A stretch of DNA of 64,000 bases from Ferrovibrio sp. MS7 (GTDB lineage Bacteria; Pseudomonadota; Alphaproteobacteria; Ferrovibrionales; Ferrovibrionaceae): NCBI RefSeq assembly GCF_038404985.1, contig NZ_JBBKBA010000001.1:1082001-1146000 (forward strand). The letters run 5' to 3'. The notes beneath the pieces are model-generated. The model had not been told where the DNA came from. It saw only the letters and a list, made by a program, of their open reading frames with translations, and made no database searches. Below are positions 36,802 through 46,662 of the stretch, in pieces. The position numbers were made by a program, and so were the translations under genes. How positions within the stretch are numbered: the stretch's first letter is position 1; each line of letters starts with the position of its first letter.

Positions 36802-37836
36802 ATGAACCAGATCACCAGCCGCTCCGCCCTGGCTTCGCGGCCAGCCCAGAATTTGACGGGGCATAATTTGAAATCGCTTCGCGTGCCGGTGCCCTCGGCG
36901 GCGGCGCGTGCGGCGCCGAAGCGCCGCCTGCCGCCGTTGGGCGCGCTGCGTACCTTCGAAGTCGTGGCCCGCCATCTCAGTCTGGCCCGCGCCGCCGACG
37001 AACTCTGCGTCACGCCGGCTGCCGTCAGCCACCAGATCCGCACCCTGGAAGAACATCTCGGTGTGCCGCTGTTCCGCCGCTCGGGCCGCAACATCTTCCT
37101 CACCGATGCCGGCCAGGCCTGCTTGCCTGGCATCCGCGATGGTTTCGAGCGCCTGACCAGCGCGGTGAACCAGATCGACAGCTTCGGCCAGGCCGGCATC
37201 CTGACGGTCAGCGTCGCGCCATCCTTCGCGGTGAAATGGCTGGTGCCGCGGCTTGATCGTTTCCAGGATCAGCAGCCGGGCATCGATATCCGCGTCTCGG
37301 CCTCGAACCAGCTTGCCGATTTCGCCACCGACGATGTCGACCTGGCGATCCGCTACGGCTCGGGCCGCTATCCCGGCCTGGTGGTCGAGCGCCTGCTGCC
37401 GGAGGCCATCTTCCCGGTTTGCAGCCCTGACCTGCTGGACCGCATCAAGACGCCGGCCGACCTGCAGAATCAGGTGCTGCTGCATGACGACAGCCCGGAT
37501 GACGACCAGTCCTGCCCGACCTGGCAGATGTGGTTCCGCGCCGCCGGCCTTGGCGATGCCGCGTCGAAAAGCGGCCTGCGTTTCACGCAATCGAGCCTGG
37601 TGCTGGAAGCGGCGATCCATGGCAAGGGCATTGCGCTCGCCAAGGCAACGCTGGCCGAAAGCGATCTCGCCAGCGGCCGCCTGGTGCGGCTGTTCGGCGA
37701 TGCCACGCCGCTGGATTTCGCCTATTACATCGTCGGGCCGGAGCGCAAGGTGGCTTTGCCGAAGGTGACGGCCTTCATCGACTGGCTGCGCGCCGAAGTG
37801 ACGCCGCCGGTCGCTGCCGAAGCGGTTCAGGCATAA
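36802..37836 (+). CDS. LysR-family regulator, GcvA-like
   Basis: A 344-residue LysR protein, longer than usual because of about 40 polar residues before the HTH (PPLGALRTFEVVARHLSLARAADELCVTPAAVSHQIRTLEEHLGVPLF). The effector domain has SVAPSFAVKWLVPRLDRFQ and the WQMWFRAAGL block seen in GcvA-type members. It is divergent from the LLM monooxygenase and overlaps the convergent TauD-like gene by 10 bases. Regulation of sulfur-source genes is suggested by the neighbours only. Confidence 0.88.
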   Translation: MNQITSRSALASRPAQNLTGHNLKSLRVPVPSAAARAAPKRRLPPLGALRTFEVVARHLSLARAADELCVTPAAVSHQIRTLEEHLGVPLFRRSGRNIFLTDAGQACLPGIRDGFERLTSAVNQIDSFGQAGILTVSVAPSFAVKWLVPRLDRFQDQQPGIDIRVSASNQLADFATDDVDLAIRYGSGRYPGLVVERLLPEAIFPVCSPDLLDRIKTPADLQNQVLLHDDSPDDDQSCPTWQMWFRAAGLGDAASKSGLRFTQSSLVLEAAIHGKGIALAKATLAESDLASGRLVRLFGDATPLDFAYYIVGPERKVALPKVTAFIDWLRAEVTPPVAAEAVQA

Positions 37837-38243
37837 GCCGCGAGGCGTTCCCAGGCAGAGTAAATCCGTCGCAGGCCCAGCTCACCGCTGGCCGAAAAGC
37901 TGCGGCTCTGCACGTCATCACTCAGCAGCACCAGATCGCCGCTGCGCCAGACATGGTGCAGCGTGACGCCGCGATGCACGAATTCGATAGCATTGCCGGG
38001 ATGCGCGGCATGCAGCAGGTGGGCGACCGGCACGTTGCTGTCAGCCTGCCCGGTCTCGCCAAGCTGGGCGGCGAAGGCGAGGCGCTCGCGCTCGCTCAAA
38101 GCCTGGTCGGGCAGCAGCAGCAGACGGTGGCGCTGCCATTCATCCAGCAGGCTCGCCAGCGTGATGTCGTCGAGGCGGCGGCGCAGGCTGGGGCCGCGCA
38201 GTTCGGCGCCGAAACCGGCAAGTGGATGAATGCTGAACGCCAT
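37827..38243 (-). CDS. shortened TauD/TfdA-like protein without the iron-binding motif
   Basis: A 138-residue protein whose first 65 residues match the N-terminus of TauD/TfdA dioxygenases (PLAGFGAELRGPSLRRRLDD, LLLLPDQALSERERLAFAAQLGE). The rest jumps to a short segment (HHVWRSGDLVLLSDD) like the C-terminal region of the family. The HxD motif and the distal His that bind iron are missing, and the length is half the usual 280. It looks like an internally deleted paralogue, either a pseudogene or a non-catalytic protein. Its stop overlaps the LysR end. Confidence 0.6.
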   Translation of the reverse strand: MAFSIHPLAGFGAELRGPSLRRRLDDITLASLLDEWQRHRLLLLPDQALSERERLAFAAQLGETGQADSNVPVAHLLHAAHPGNAIEFVHRGVTLHHVWRSGDLVLLSDDVQSRSFSASGELGLRRIYSAWERLAAYA

Positions 38244-38403
38244 GGCATATCCTCAGATCAAATTAATTAACTAAAATATAGTGGGTATTTAATTTAAATA
38301 TACCAAACTTTTGTAAATAATAAGCCAAATCTAATTCATTATGTAAAATTACCCCGATGCCCTAGCTTGGATGTCAGACCCAACGTCTAGGAGATCGTCC
38401 CCC

Positions 38404-39420
38404 ATGTTCCATACGTCATTGAAATCCCTTGCTTTCGGCCTGGGGGCGCTGGGCCTCGGACTGGCCGTTGCCGGCGCACCGCAGGCGGCAACCGCGCAGA
38501 CTACCCTGCTCAATGTCTCCTACGATCCCACCCGCGAGATCTACCAGGACATCAACGCTGCCTTCATCAAGGCGAACCCGAACCTGAAGCTGACAATCAA
38601 CCAGAGCCATGGCGGCTCCGGCAAGCAGGCGCGTTCGGTGATCGACGGCCTGGATGCCGACGTGCTCACCCTGGCTTTGGCCTATGACATCGACGCCGTG
38701 GCGCAGCATGGCCTGGTGGCGAAGGACTGGGCGAAGAAATTCCCCGACAATGCCTCGCCCTACACCTCCACCATCGTGTTCCTGGTGCGCAAGGGCAATC
38801 CCAAGGCGATCAAGGACTGGGACGACCTGATCCGTTCCGACGTGAAGGTGATCACGCCGAACCCGAAGACTTCGGGCGGCGCGCGCTGGAACTACCTCGC
38901 CGCCTGGGGCTATGCCGAGAAGAAGACCGGCAGCAAGGAAGAGGCCCGCAAGTTCGTGCAGGCGCTCTACAAGAATGTGCCGGTGCTGGATACTGGTGCG
39001 CGCGGCGCCACCATCACCTTCGTGCAGCGCGGCCTCGGCGATGTGTTCCTGAGCTGGGAGAACGAGGCCCATCTCGCCATCAACGAACTCGGCAAGGACA
39101 AGTTCGAGATCGTGACGCCGAGCGTTTCGATCCTGGCCGAACCGCCGGTGGCCGTGGTCGACAAGGTAGTGGACAAGCGTGGCACCCGCGCCCTGGCCGA
39201 AAGCTACCTGAACTTCCTCTATAGCAAGGAAGGCCAGGAAATCGCGGCCAAGCATTACTACCGTCCGCGCCTGAAGGAAGTTGCCGACAAGCATGCCGCG
39301 ACCTTTGCCAAGGTCAGTCTGTTCACCATCGACGACGTGTTCGGCGGCTGGAGCAAGGCGCAGCCGGAGCATTTCGGCGATGGCGGCGTGTTCGACCAGA
39401 TCTACAAGCCCGGTTCGTAG
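38404..39420 (+). CDS. sulfate/thiosulfate ABC transporter periplasmic binding protein
   Basis: A 338-residue secreted protein with a signal peptide (residues about 1-32, ending in AATAQ). Mature-protein blocks are [68 protein letters not shown] and [16 protein letters not shown], all typical of Sbp/CysP. The start is ATG 38404 after AGGAG. The permease and ATPase genes (cysTWA) are not adjacent, so it is an orphan. The AT-rich region before it is a likely regulated promoter. Confidence 0.92.
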   Translation: MFHTSLKSLAFGLGALGLGLAVAGAPQAATAQTTLLNVSYDPTREIYQDINAAFIKANPNLKLTINQSHGGSGKQARSVIDGLDADVLTLALAYDIDAVAQHGLVAKDWAKKFPDNASPYTSTIVFLVRKGNPKAIKDWDDLIRSDVKVITPNPKTSGGARWNYLAAWGYAEKKTGSKEEARKFVQALYKNVPVLDTGARGATITFVQRGLGDVFLSWENEAHLAINELGKDKFEIVTPSVSILAEPPVAVVDKVVDKRGTRALAESYLNFLYSKEGQEIAAKHYYRPRLKEVADKHAATFAKVSLFTIDDVFGGWSKAQPEHFGDGGVFDQIYKPGS

Positions 39421-39473
39421 TCCCAGGCTTTTCAGTTAACTCGCGCCGGCTGCTGCTTGCCGCTGCGGGAAAA

Positions 39474-39512
39474 GAGGGGATCGGCCGGGGCGGGTCGGTC
39501 CCCTCGCTTTTT
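39474..39512 (+). terminator. rho-independent terminator after the sulfate-binding protein gene
   Basis: GAGGGGA (39474-39480) pairs with TCCCCTC (39499-39505) around a GC-rich loop and is followed by a T tract. A second CCCCTCGC-T7 stretch follows at 39515-39529. It lies between convergent genes. Confidence 0.7.
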
Positions 39513-39533
39513 GGCCCCTCGCTTTTTTTAAGA

Positions 39534-40436
39534 TTACTTTTGCAGCTTGCGGTCCCAATAGGGTTCGGGGCCGTAGAGTGCGCGCAGATGGGCGATGAAC
39601 TGCGCCACGCCGGCCGGCACGAAATTGCCCGCTGGATGCACCGCGAAGATATTCACGTCCGTCGCACCGGGATAATCCGGCAGCACCACGTGCAGCCGCC
39701 CGGCGCGCAGGTCCGGCCCGATATCCCAGGTCGAGCGCAGCGCGATGCCCAAGCCCGCCAGCGCCAGTTCGCGCACCACCTCGCTGGAATTGGTGCGCAG
39801 GAAACTGGCGCCGCCGACACTCACCGGGCCATGACGGCCCTGCAGGCGCCAGGGCAGTTGCCCTTCGGCGGCAAGTAGGCGGTGGCGGCTGAGGTCCTTG
39901 AGCTTCGCCGGGGCGCCGAATTCGGCGAGATAGCCTGGCGAAGCGCAGAGCACGCGGCGGTTCGGTGCCAGCCGATGCCCGACCAGGCCGCCCTCCACCT
40001 GGGCCGAGACGCGGATCGCCAGGTCGATGCGTTCGGCCACCAGGTCGACATAGGCATCCGATAGGTCCAGCTCCACCTGCAGCTTCGGCCAGCGGTCGAG
40101 GAAGGGCTTGAGATGCGGCGCCACATGCAGGCGGCCGAACGAGGTCGGTGCGGTGAGGCGCAGCCGCCCGGCCGGATCGCCGGCGATATCGGCGACCAGA
40201 TTTTCCGCTTCCCGCGAGGCGGCGAGGATCGCCACCACGCGCTCGTAGAAACGCTGGCCGGCCTCCGTGGTGGCGAGCTTGCGTGTCGTGCGGTGCAGCA
40301 GCGTGGCGCCGAGCCGTTCCTCCAGCCGGGCGATGCGCTTCGACACCATGGCGGGGGAGAGATTCAACGCCCGCCCGGCGGCAGCCAGGCTGCCGCGCTC
40401 GATCACCTCGGCGAAAAGCTGATATTCGCGGTCCAT
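39534..40436 (-). CDS. LysR-family transcriptional regulator
   Basis: A 300-residue LysR protein with the HTH at residues about 3-60 ([45 protein letters not shown]) and an effector domain in the CrgA/AaeR style ([23 protein letters not shown]). It is divergent from glcB with about 110 bp between the starts, so control of malate synthase G by this protein is plausible but unproven. Confidence 0.9.
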   Translation of the reverse strand: MDREYQLFAEVIERGSLAAAGRALNLSPAMVSKRIARLEERLGATLLHRTTRKLATTEAGQRFYERVVAILAASREAENLVADIAGDPAGRLRLTAPTSFGRLHVAPHLKPFLDRWPKLQVELDLSDAYVDLVAERIDLAIRVSAQVEGGLVGHRLAPNRRVLCASPGYLAEFGAPAKLKDLSRHRLLAAEGQLPWRLQGRHGPVSVGGASFLRTNSSEVVRELALAGLGIALRSTWDIGPDLRAGRLHVVLPDYPGATDVNIFAVHPAGNFVPAGVAQFIAHLRALYGPEPYWDRKLQK

Positions 40437-40548
40437 GCCATTCTTTCTCTACAAGAACGACTGTATTCAATTATTGCCGTCTTTTGCAATAATGCATCCC
40501 TGGCTATGCTGCTTGCCGAACAGCGATTCTTGCCAGAGGAAAATGCAG

Positions 40549-42690
40549 ATGAGCCAGATCGTCGACCGCGCCGGGCTGAAAGTGGCAGCCTCGCTTGCCC
40601 GCTTCATCGAGGACAAGGCTCTGCCGGGCACCGGGCTGAACGCCGATGCCTTCTGGCGCGGCACCGCCGAGATCTTGGCGCGCTTCGCGCCCGAGAATCG
40701 CGCCCTGCTGGCCAAGCGCGACAGCCTTCAGGCCAAGATCGACGGCTGGCACAAGGCACGCCAGGGCCAGAAGCATGATGCGGTGGCCTATGAAGCCTTC
40801 CTGCGCGAGATCGGCTACCTGGTGCCTGAGCCGGCGCCGTTCAAGATCGCCACCGAAAACGTCGATGTCGAAATCGCCACCATGGCCGGGCCGCAGCTCG
40901 TGGTGCCGGTGCTGAATGCGCGCTTCCTGCTCAACGCTGCCAATGCGCGCTGGGGCAGCCTCTATGATGCCTATTACGGCACCGATGCGATTCCGCACGA
41001 GCCGGATGAGAAGAAGGGCTATGACCCGGTGCGCGGCGCCAAGGTGATCCAGAAGGCCAAGGCTTTCCTGGATGTCGCGGTGCCGTTGGCCGAGGGCAGC
41101 CATGCTGATGTTGCCGGCTGGTCGGTGTCGAACGGCCAGCTCAAGCCGGCATTGCAGAACCCGGCCGCCTTCGCCGGCTATCGCGGAGATGCCGCCAATC
41201 CTTCCGCCATACTGCTGAAGCATAACGGCCTGCATATCGAACTGGTGCTCGACCGCACGCATTCGATCGGCAAGGGCGACCCGGCCGGCCTCGCCGATGT
41301 GATCCTTGAGGCCGCGCTCACCACCATCGTCGATCTGGAAGACTCGATCGCCGCCGTGGATGCCGAGGACAAGGTGGAGGCCTATGGCAACTGGCTCGGG
41401 CTGATGCAGGGCAATCTCGAAGCCAGCTTCGAGAAGGGCGGCAAGACCATGACCCGCGCGCTGGAAGCCGACCGCACCTATAGCGCACCGGATGGCAAGC
41501 CGCTGACCCTGCCGGGCCGCTCACTGCTGTTCGTGCGCAATGTCGGCCACCTGATGACCAACCCGGCGATCCACCTGCCCGATGGCAGTGAAGTGCCGGA
41601 AGGCATCCTGGATGGCATCGTCACCAGCCTGATCGCGATCCACGACCTCAAGCGCCGGGGCAAGTTCACCAACAGCCGTGCCGGCTCGGTCTATATCGTC
41701 AAGCCGAAGATGCACGGGCCGGAGGAATGCGCCTTCACCAACCGGCTGTTCGATGCCATCGAAGACCTGCTCGGCCTGGCACGCCATACCGTGAAGGTCG
41801 GCGTGATGGATGAGGAGCGCCGCACTTCAGCCAATCTGGCGGCCTGCATTGCCGCCGTGCAGTACCGCATCGTGTTCATCAACACCGGCTTCCTCGACCG
41901 CACCGGCGATGAGATGCACACCTCGATGCTGGCTGGCCCGATGGTGCGCAAGGCGCAGATGCGCTCCAGCGCCTGGATCAATGCCTATGAGGCGCGCAAT
42001 GTCGCCATCGGCATCGCCTGCGGCCTTTCCGGCAAGGCGCAGATCGGCAAGGGCATGTGGGCGGCGCCCGACCGCATGGCCGACATGCTGGAACAGAAGA
42101 TCGGCCATCCGCGCACTGGCGCCAACACCGCCTGGGTGCCGAGTCCGACCGCCGCGACGCTGCATGCGACGCATTACCACATCGTCGATGTGTTCGCGCG
42201 CCAGGCCGAAGTGGCGAAACAGCCGGTGCCCGCGCTGGCCGACCTGCTCACCCTGCCGCTGGCCACGGGGCAGAATTTTTCCGAGCAGGATGTGAAGGAC
42301 GAACTCGACAACAACGCCCAAGGCATTCTCGGCTATGTGGTGCGCTGGGTAGATCAGGGCGTCGGCTGCTCCAAGGTGCCCGATATCCACGATATCGGCC
42401 TGATGGAAGACCGCGCGACCTTGCGCATTTCCTCGCAGCATATGGCCAACTGGCTGCTGCATGGCATCTGCACGGCTGAGCAGATTGAAGACTCATTCAA
42501 GCGCATGGCGGCCAAGGTCGATGCGCAGAATGCCGGCGATGCCGCCTATCGCCCGATGGCGGTGAATCCGGCCGCCAGCCTGGCGTTTCAGGCCGCTCGC
42601 GCCCTGGTCTTCGAGGGCATGCAGCAGCCCAACGGCTATACCGAGCCGCTGCTGCACGCCTTCCGCCAGAAGGTGAAGGCACAGGGGTAG
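40549..42690 (+). CDS. glcB: malate synthase G
   Basis: A monomeric malate synthase of 713 residues that condenses glyoxylate with acetyl-CoA to malate. Diagnostic blocks are [70 protein letters not shown] and [20 protein letters not shown]. The length agrees with isoform G (about 720), not A. ATG 40549 follows AGAGGAAA; a longer reading from 40435 crosses the promoter region. It is part of the glyoxylate-related stretch from 39.5 to 49 kb; no isocitrate lyase is seen. Confidence 0.96.
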   Translation: MSQIVDRAGLKVAASLARFIEDKALPGTGLNADAFWRGTAEILARFAPENRALLAKRDSLQAKIDGWHKARQGQKHDAVAYEAFLREIGYLVPEPAPFKIATENVDVEIATMAGPQLVVPVLNARFLLNAANARWGSLYDAYYGTDAIPHEPDEKKGYDPVRGAKVIQKAKAFLDVAVPLAEGSHADVAGWSVSNGQLKPALQNPAAFAGYRGDAANPSAILLKHNGLHIELVLDRTHSIGKGDPAGLADVILEAALTTIVDLEDSIAAVDAEDKVEAYGNWLGLMQGNLEASFEKGGKTMTRALEADRTYSAPDGKPLTLPGRSLLFVRNVGHLMTNPAIHLPDGSEVPEGILDGIVTSLIAIHDLKRRGKFTNSRAGSVYIVKPKMHGPEECAFTNRLFDAIEDLLGLARHTVKVGVMDEERRTSANLAACIAAVQYRIVFINTGFLDRTGDEMHTSMLAGPMVRKAQMRSSAWINAYEARNVAIGIACGLSGKAQIGKGMWAAPDRMADMLEQKIGHPRTGANTAWVPSPTAATLHATHYHIVDVFARQAEVAKQPVPALADLLTLPLATGQNFSEQDVKDELDNNAQGILGYVVRWVDQGVGCSKVPDIHDIGLMEDRATLRISSQHMANWLLHGICTAEQIEDSFKRMAAKVDAQNAGDAAYRPMAVNPAASLAFQAARALVFEGMQQPNGYTEPLLHAFRQKVKAQG

Positions 42691-42709
42691 GGCCTGATCG
42701 TACAAAGCG

Positions 42710-42834
42710 CGTCATGCCCGCCGAGACCCTTCGGCTCTGCGCGCCCAGGAACGCCTTGCGTTCCCGCGCTTACAGTGATCCGGGCATGTTTATCCACTTG
42801 GCATGAGATCGCCGGATCAAGTCCGGCGATGACG
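42710..42834. repeat. composite type A palindromic repeat (copy A3)
   Basis: Its ends (CGTCATGCCCG and CGGCGATGACG) and its centre match A2, including the inserted two-hairpin module (42721-42778). Differences from A2 preserve pairing at several stem positions, for example AGG/CCT against AGA/TCT. It lies between the convergent genes glcB and the YdiJ-like gene. Confidence 0.85.
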
Positions 42835-42849
42835 ACTGTTAAATATCAA

Positions 42850-42877
42850 CGTCATCCTCGGGCTTGACCCGAGGATT
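42850..42877. repeat. half-length type A repeat (copy A4)
   Basis: CGTCATCCTCGGG-CTTGA-CCCGAGGAT resembles one arm of the type A elements: the same CGTCAT end and a CCTCGGG/CCCGAGG palindrome around a CTTGA loop. It is 15 bp from A3 and may be a decayed or minimal unit. Confidence 0.6.
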
Positions 42878-42909
42878 TCAGGCGGGCGCGTAAAAACGCC
42901 GATGCTGGC

Positions 42910-45900
42910 CTAATCCAGCAGGCTTTCGAGCAGGCGCGCGACATGGATCGCGTGCCGTGACCAGTCGCCGCGCGTGCCATCGGCGATCTGGTGGCGGCAG
43001 CTTGTGCCGTCCGCGACGAGAATCGCTTCCGGCGCCTTGCGGATGGCCGGCAGCAGGCTCAGCTCCGCCATCTGCATCGACACGTCATAATGCTTGGCTT
43101 CAAAGCCGAAGCTGCCGGCCATGCCGCAGCAGGATGAGTCGATCAGTTCCGGCTTGGCACCGGGGATCAGTTTCAGCACATCCAGGATCGGCGGCACGGC
43201 GCCGAACGCCTTCTGATGGCAATGGCCATGCAGCAGGATCGGCTGTTCCACGCTCTTGAGCTTCGGGGCGAAACGGCCAGCCTTGGCTTCCGCGCTCAAG
43301 AATTCCTCCAGCAGCAGCGCCTTCGCGGCTACCGTTTTGGCCTTCTCGCCCAGCCCGAGCGACAGCGCTTCGTCGCGCAAGGTGAGCAGGCAGGAAGGCT
43401 CAAGTCCGACAATGGCGATGCCGGCTGTCGCGAAAGGCAGCAGCGCGTCGATCAGCGCCGAGACCTTTTCGCGCGCCTGATCGATCATGCCGGCGCTGAG
43501 ATAGGTCCGCCCGCAGCAATGCTGCCCACCGGACTTCTCGACCACATGCACGGCATAACCGGCATGATGCAGCACGCGGGCGGCGGCATGGCCATTCTCG
43601 GCCTCGAAATAGCCATTGAAGGTATCAACGAACAGCACGGCGGCTTTCGGTGCCGCGAGCGTCTTCGCGGCATCGGCATAGAGTGCCTGGTCGCGGCCTT
43701 GCCAGAAGGTGTCGCTGCGCCAGCGCGGCAGGCTGCGCCGGGCAGAAAAGCCGAGCAGTTTTTCCGAGGCCCAGGCGGCACCCGGTAGCCTGTCACGCAG
43801 ATTCGCCAGCCAGGGCAGGCGGCTCATGGTACCGGCATAATCCGGCAGATGCGCGATCAGCCGGTCCTTCAGGGTGAAGCCGTGGCGCGCCTTGTAATGG
43901 CTCTGGAATTCCAGCTTCATCTTCGCCATGTCGACGCCGGTCGGACAGTCGCGCTTGCAGCCCTTGCAGGAGACGCAGAGGTCCAGGCTCTCCGCCATCG
44001 CCTCGCTAGTGAAGGCATCGGGGCCAAGCTGGCCCGATAGTGCCAACCGCAAGGTGTTGGCGCGGCCGCGCGTCAGATGCTGCTCGTCGCGGGTGACGCG
44101 GTAGCTCGGGCACATGGTGCCGGCATCGAATTTGCGGCAATGGCCGTTGTTGTTGCACATCTCGACGGCCATGGCGAAGCCGCCGGTGACATCGCCGCCG
44201 GTACCCGGTGCTGTGGTCGCCTCGGTGACCGGATCGTTCTGCACATTCCAGTCCGACCAATCGAGATTGGTCTTCAGCGGCAGGCGCTGATAAGGCCGTG
44301 GGCTGCCCGGCGGCGGGAAGCGGAACAGCGCGCCGTCATCCATCTTTGGCGGATCGATGATCTTGCCCGGATTGAACAGGTTCAGCGGATCAAGCTGTTG
44401 CTTGATGGCGCGGAAAGCATCGTTCAGTTTCGGGCCGAACTGCCACTCGATCCATTCGCCGCGGCACAGGCCGTCGCCATGCTCGCCGCTATAGGCGCCC
44501 TTGTACTTGCGCACCAGGGCGGCGGCTTCCTCGGCGATGGCGCGCATCTTCGCGGCGCCGCCTTCGGCGCCGGCGCGGCGCATGTCCAGGATCGGACGCA
44601 CATGCAGCGTGCCGACGGAAGCATGGGCATACCAGGTGCCGCGCGTGCCATGGCGGGCGAAAACCTCGGTCAGCGCGTCGGTGTAATCGGCCAGATGCTC
44701 CAGCGGCACCGCGCAATCCTCGATGAAGCTCACCGGCTTGCCGTCGCCCTTCAGGCTCATCATGATGTTGAGGCCGGCCTTGCGCACCTCCCACAGATTC
44801 TTCTGCCGGGCCTCGTCGGGCATTTCCACTACGCTGCCCGGCAGGCCGAGATCGCCCATCAGTTCGACAAGCTGGCGCAGCTTCGGCAGCAAAGGCGCGC
44901 CGCTCTCGCCGGAGAATTCCACCAGCAGGATTGCTGCCGGCTGGCCGATCAGCGCGGTCTGCATCGTCGGGCGGAAAGCCGGATTGGCCAGCGCCAGTTC
45001 GATCATGGTGCGGTCGACCAGCTCCACCGCCGTCGGTCCCAGCTTCACGATATGCTGCGCGGCTTCCATGGCGGCGCGGAAGGTGGGGAAATTCACCACA
45101 CCCAGCACCTTGGCGCGCGGCAGGTCGGAAAGATTGAGCGTCAGGCTGCGCGTATAGGCCAGCGTGCCTTCCGAACCGACCAGCAGATGCGCCAGGTTGA
45201 CGCTGTTGTCGGTGGTGTAGGGCCGCTCGCTCTGACAGTCGAAGATGTCGAGATTGTAGCCGGCGACACGGCGCATCACCTTCGGGAAATTCGCCGCGAT
45301 CTCGCCGGCATGGCTGCGCGCCAGCGCCTCGACGAACAATGCAATGTCGCGTGCCTTGCCGCTCAAGTTGGGTAGCGGGCCGAAATCCACGGCGCTGCCA
45401 TCCGAGAGCCATGCCGACAGGCCGTGCACGTTATGCACCATGTTGCCATAGGCTATGGAGCGCGAACCGCAGGAATTGTTGCCGGCCATGCCACCCAGCG
45501 TCGCCTGCGCCGAGGTCGAGACATCCACCGGATACCACAGGCCATGTTTCTTGAGCGCGGCATTGAGGTGGTCCAGCACCATGCCGGGCTGCACGGTGAC
45601 GCGGCGGCGCGAGGTATCCAGCTCCAGGATGTCGCGCAGGTATTTCGAATTGTCGATCACCAGGGCGGTGCCGCTGGTGGTCTGGCCGCATTGGCTAGTG
45701 CCGCCGCCGCGCGCCAGGATTGGCAGCTTCATGTCGCGGGCAATGTCGATGGCCACCGTGACATCGCGCTCCGATTTCGGCACCAGCACACCGATGGGAA
45801 ACGCCTGGTAGATCGAGGCATCGGTGGCGTAGCGGCCGCGCGAGGCGAGGTCGAACATCACCTCGCCCTCGGTCTCGGCACGCAGGCGGCGTTCAAGCAG

Positions 45901-45939
45901 GTGGCTGGTATCGGTATGGGTCTGTGGGGCGGCAGACAT
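42910..45939 (-). CDS. FAD-binding and Fe-S-binding oxidoreductase, YdiJ/D-2-hydroxyacid dehydrogenase type
   Basis: A 1009-residue two-part protein. The N-terminal half is an FAD-linked oxidase (FAD_binding_4) with LPILARGGGTSQCGQTTSG and the GGMAGNNSCGSRSIAYGNMV block, then the FAD-oxidase C domain. The C-terminal half is GlpC-like, with an Fe-S motif CVSCKGCKRDCPTG and two CCG domains (HCCGRTYLSAG, SSCCGMAGSFGFEAKHY). This architecture and length match YdiJ, a D-2-hydroxyglutarate-type dehydrogenase that reduces the quinone pool. Glycolate or D-lactate are possible substrates given the glyoxylate setting. ATG 45939 (MSAAPQT) is preferred. Confidence 0.88.
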   Translation of the reverse strand: MSAAPQTHTDTSHLLERRLRAETEGEVMFDLASRGRYATDASIYQAFPIGVLVPKSERDVTVAIDIARDMKLPILARGGGTSQCGQTTSGTALVIDNSKYLRDILELDTSRRRVTVQPGMVLDHLNAALKKHGLWYPVDVSTSAQATLGGMAGNNSCGSRSIAYGNMVHNVHGLSAWLSDGSAVDFGPLPNLSGKARDIALFVEALARSHAGEIAANFPKVMRRVAGYNLDIFDCQSERPYTTDNSVNLAHLLVGSEGTLAYTRSLTLNLSDLPRAKVLGVVNFPTFRAAMEAAQHIVKLGPTAVELVDRTMIELALANPAFRPTMQTALIGQPAAILLVEFSGESGAPLLPKLRQLVELMGDLGLPGSVVEMPDEARQKNLWEVRKAGLNIMMSLKGDGKPVSFIEDCAVPLEHLADYTDALTEVFARHGTRGTWYAHASVGTLHVRPILDMRRAGAEGGAAKMRAIAEEAAALVRKYKGAYSGEHGDGLCRGEWIEWQFGPKLNDAFRAIKQQLDPLNLFNPGKIIDPPKMDDGALFRFPPPGSPRPYQRLPLKTNLDWSDWNVQNDPVTEATTAPGTGGDVTGGFAMAVEMCNNNGHCRKFDAGTMCPSYRVTRDEQHLTRGRANTLRLALSGQLGPDAFTSEAMAESLDLCVSCKGCKRDCPTGVDMAKMKLEFQSHYKARHGFTLKDRLIAHLPDYAGTMSRLPWLANLRDRLPGAAWASEKLLGFSARRSLPRWRSDTFWQGRDQALYADAAKTLAAPKAAVLFVDTFNGYFEAENGHAAARVLHHAGYAVHVVEKSGGQHCCGRTYLSAGMIDQAREKVSALIDALLPFATAGIAIVGLEPSCLLTLRDEALSLGLGEKAKTVAAKALLLEEFLSAEAKAGRFAPKLKSVEQPILLHGHCHQKAFGAVPPILDVLKLIPGAKPELIDSSCCGMAGSFGFEAKHYDVSMQMAELSLLPAIRKAPEAILVADGTSCRHQIADGTRGDWSRHAIHVARLLESLLD

Positions 45940-45950
45940 GACGGGGCGGA

Positions 45951-46640
45951 TCAAGCCTTGGCAGAGAGAGGATAGATTTCACCGGCGCGCAGCAATTCCA
46001 GCACCGCATCGCGCTTGCGCCGCAGATGCTGCATCAGCAATTGCCGCATGGCCGGGGCATCGCGGCGGCTCAGGGCTTCCACCATCTGCTCATGCTCGCG
46101 CACGGCTTCCGCCCACTTCGCCTCATTCTGGTTGGTGCGGAAGCGCAACGACTGCACGCGCGCATTGATGGCGCGGTAGGTATTGGTCAGAACCGGATTA
46201 CGCGCCGCGTTGTTGATCGCGGCATGAATTCGCGCATTGATGCGGTAATAGCCGGAAAGGTCGCGGCGCGCATAGCAGGCCATCATCTCATACTGCAATG
46301 CGCGCAGCTCGCTGAGCTCTGCATCGGTGATGCGCTCGGCGGCGAGTTCGCCGGCCATGCCTTCCAGCGTCGCCAACAGCTCGAAGGTGTTGATCACATC
46401 GTCTTCGGTCAGCTTCACCGCGATGGCGCCGCGATTGGGCAGCAGGTCCACCAGCCCCTCGGCGGCAAGCAGCTTGATCGCCTCGCGCAACGGCGTGCGC
46501 GACACGCCAAGCTTTTCGCAGAGTTCGCGCTCGTTCAGCTTGGCGCCAGGCTGGATCAATCCCTCCACCAGCATGGTGCGCAGCCGTGCCGCCACCTGGT
46601 CATGCAGGCCGAGGCGGGTGATCTCGACGATGTCTGCCAT
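45951..46640 (-). CDS. GntR-family regulator, FadR/FCD subfamily
   Basis: A 229-residue regulator with an N-terminal winged HTH (QVAARLRTMLVEGLIQPGAKLNERELCEKLGVSRTPLREAIKLLAAEGLV) and an all-helical FCD effector domain whose metal-binding residues include the His of RIHAAIN and the His in VREHEQM. FCD regulators usually sense organic acids. It lies between sgaA (23 bp upstream) and the YdiJ-like gene (12 bp downstream), so it probably controls this operon, perhaps through the TGCAT motifs upstream of sgaA. Confidence 0.9.
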   Translation of the reverse strand: MADIVEITRLGLHDQVAARLRTMLVEGLIQPGAKLNERELCEKLGVSRTPLREAIKLLAAEGLVDLLPNRGAIAVKLTEDDVINTFELLATLEGMAGELAAERITDAELSELRALQYEMMACYARRDLSGYYRINARIHAAINNAARNPVLTNTYRAINARVQSLRFRTNQNEAKWAEAVREHEQMVEALSRRDAPAMRQLLMQHLRRKRDAVLELLRAGEIYPLSAKA

Positions 46641-46662
46641 GGCGATGCTCCCGTATGCTGGG

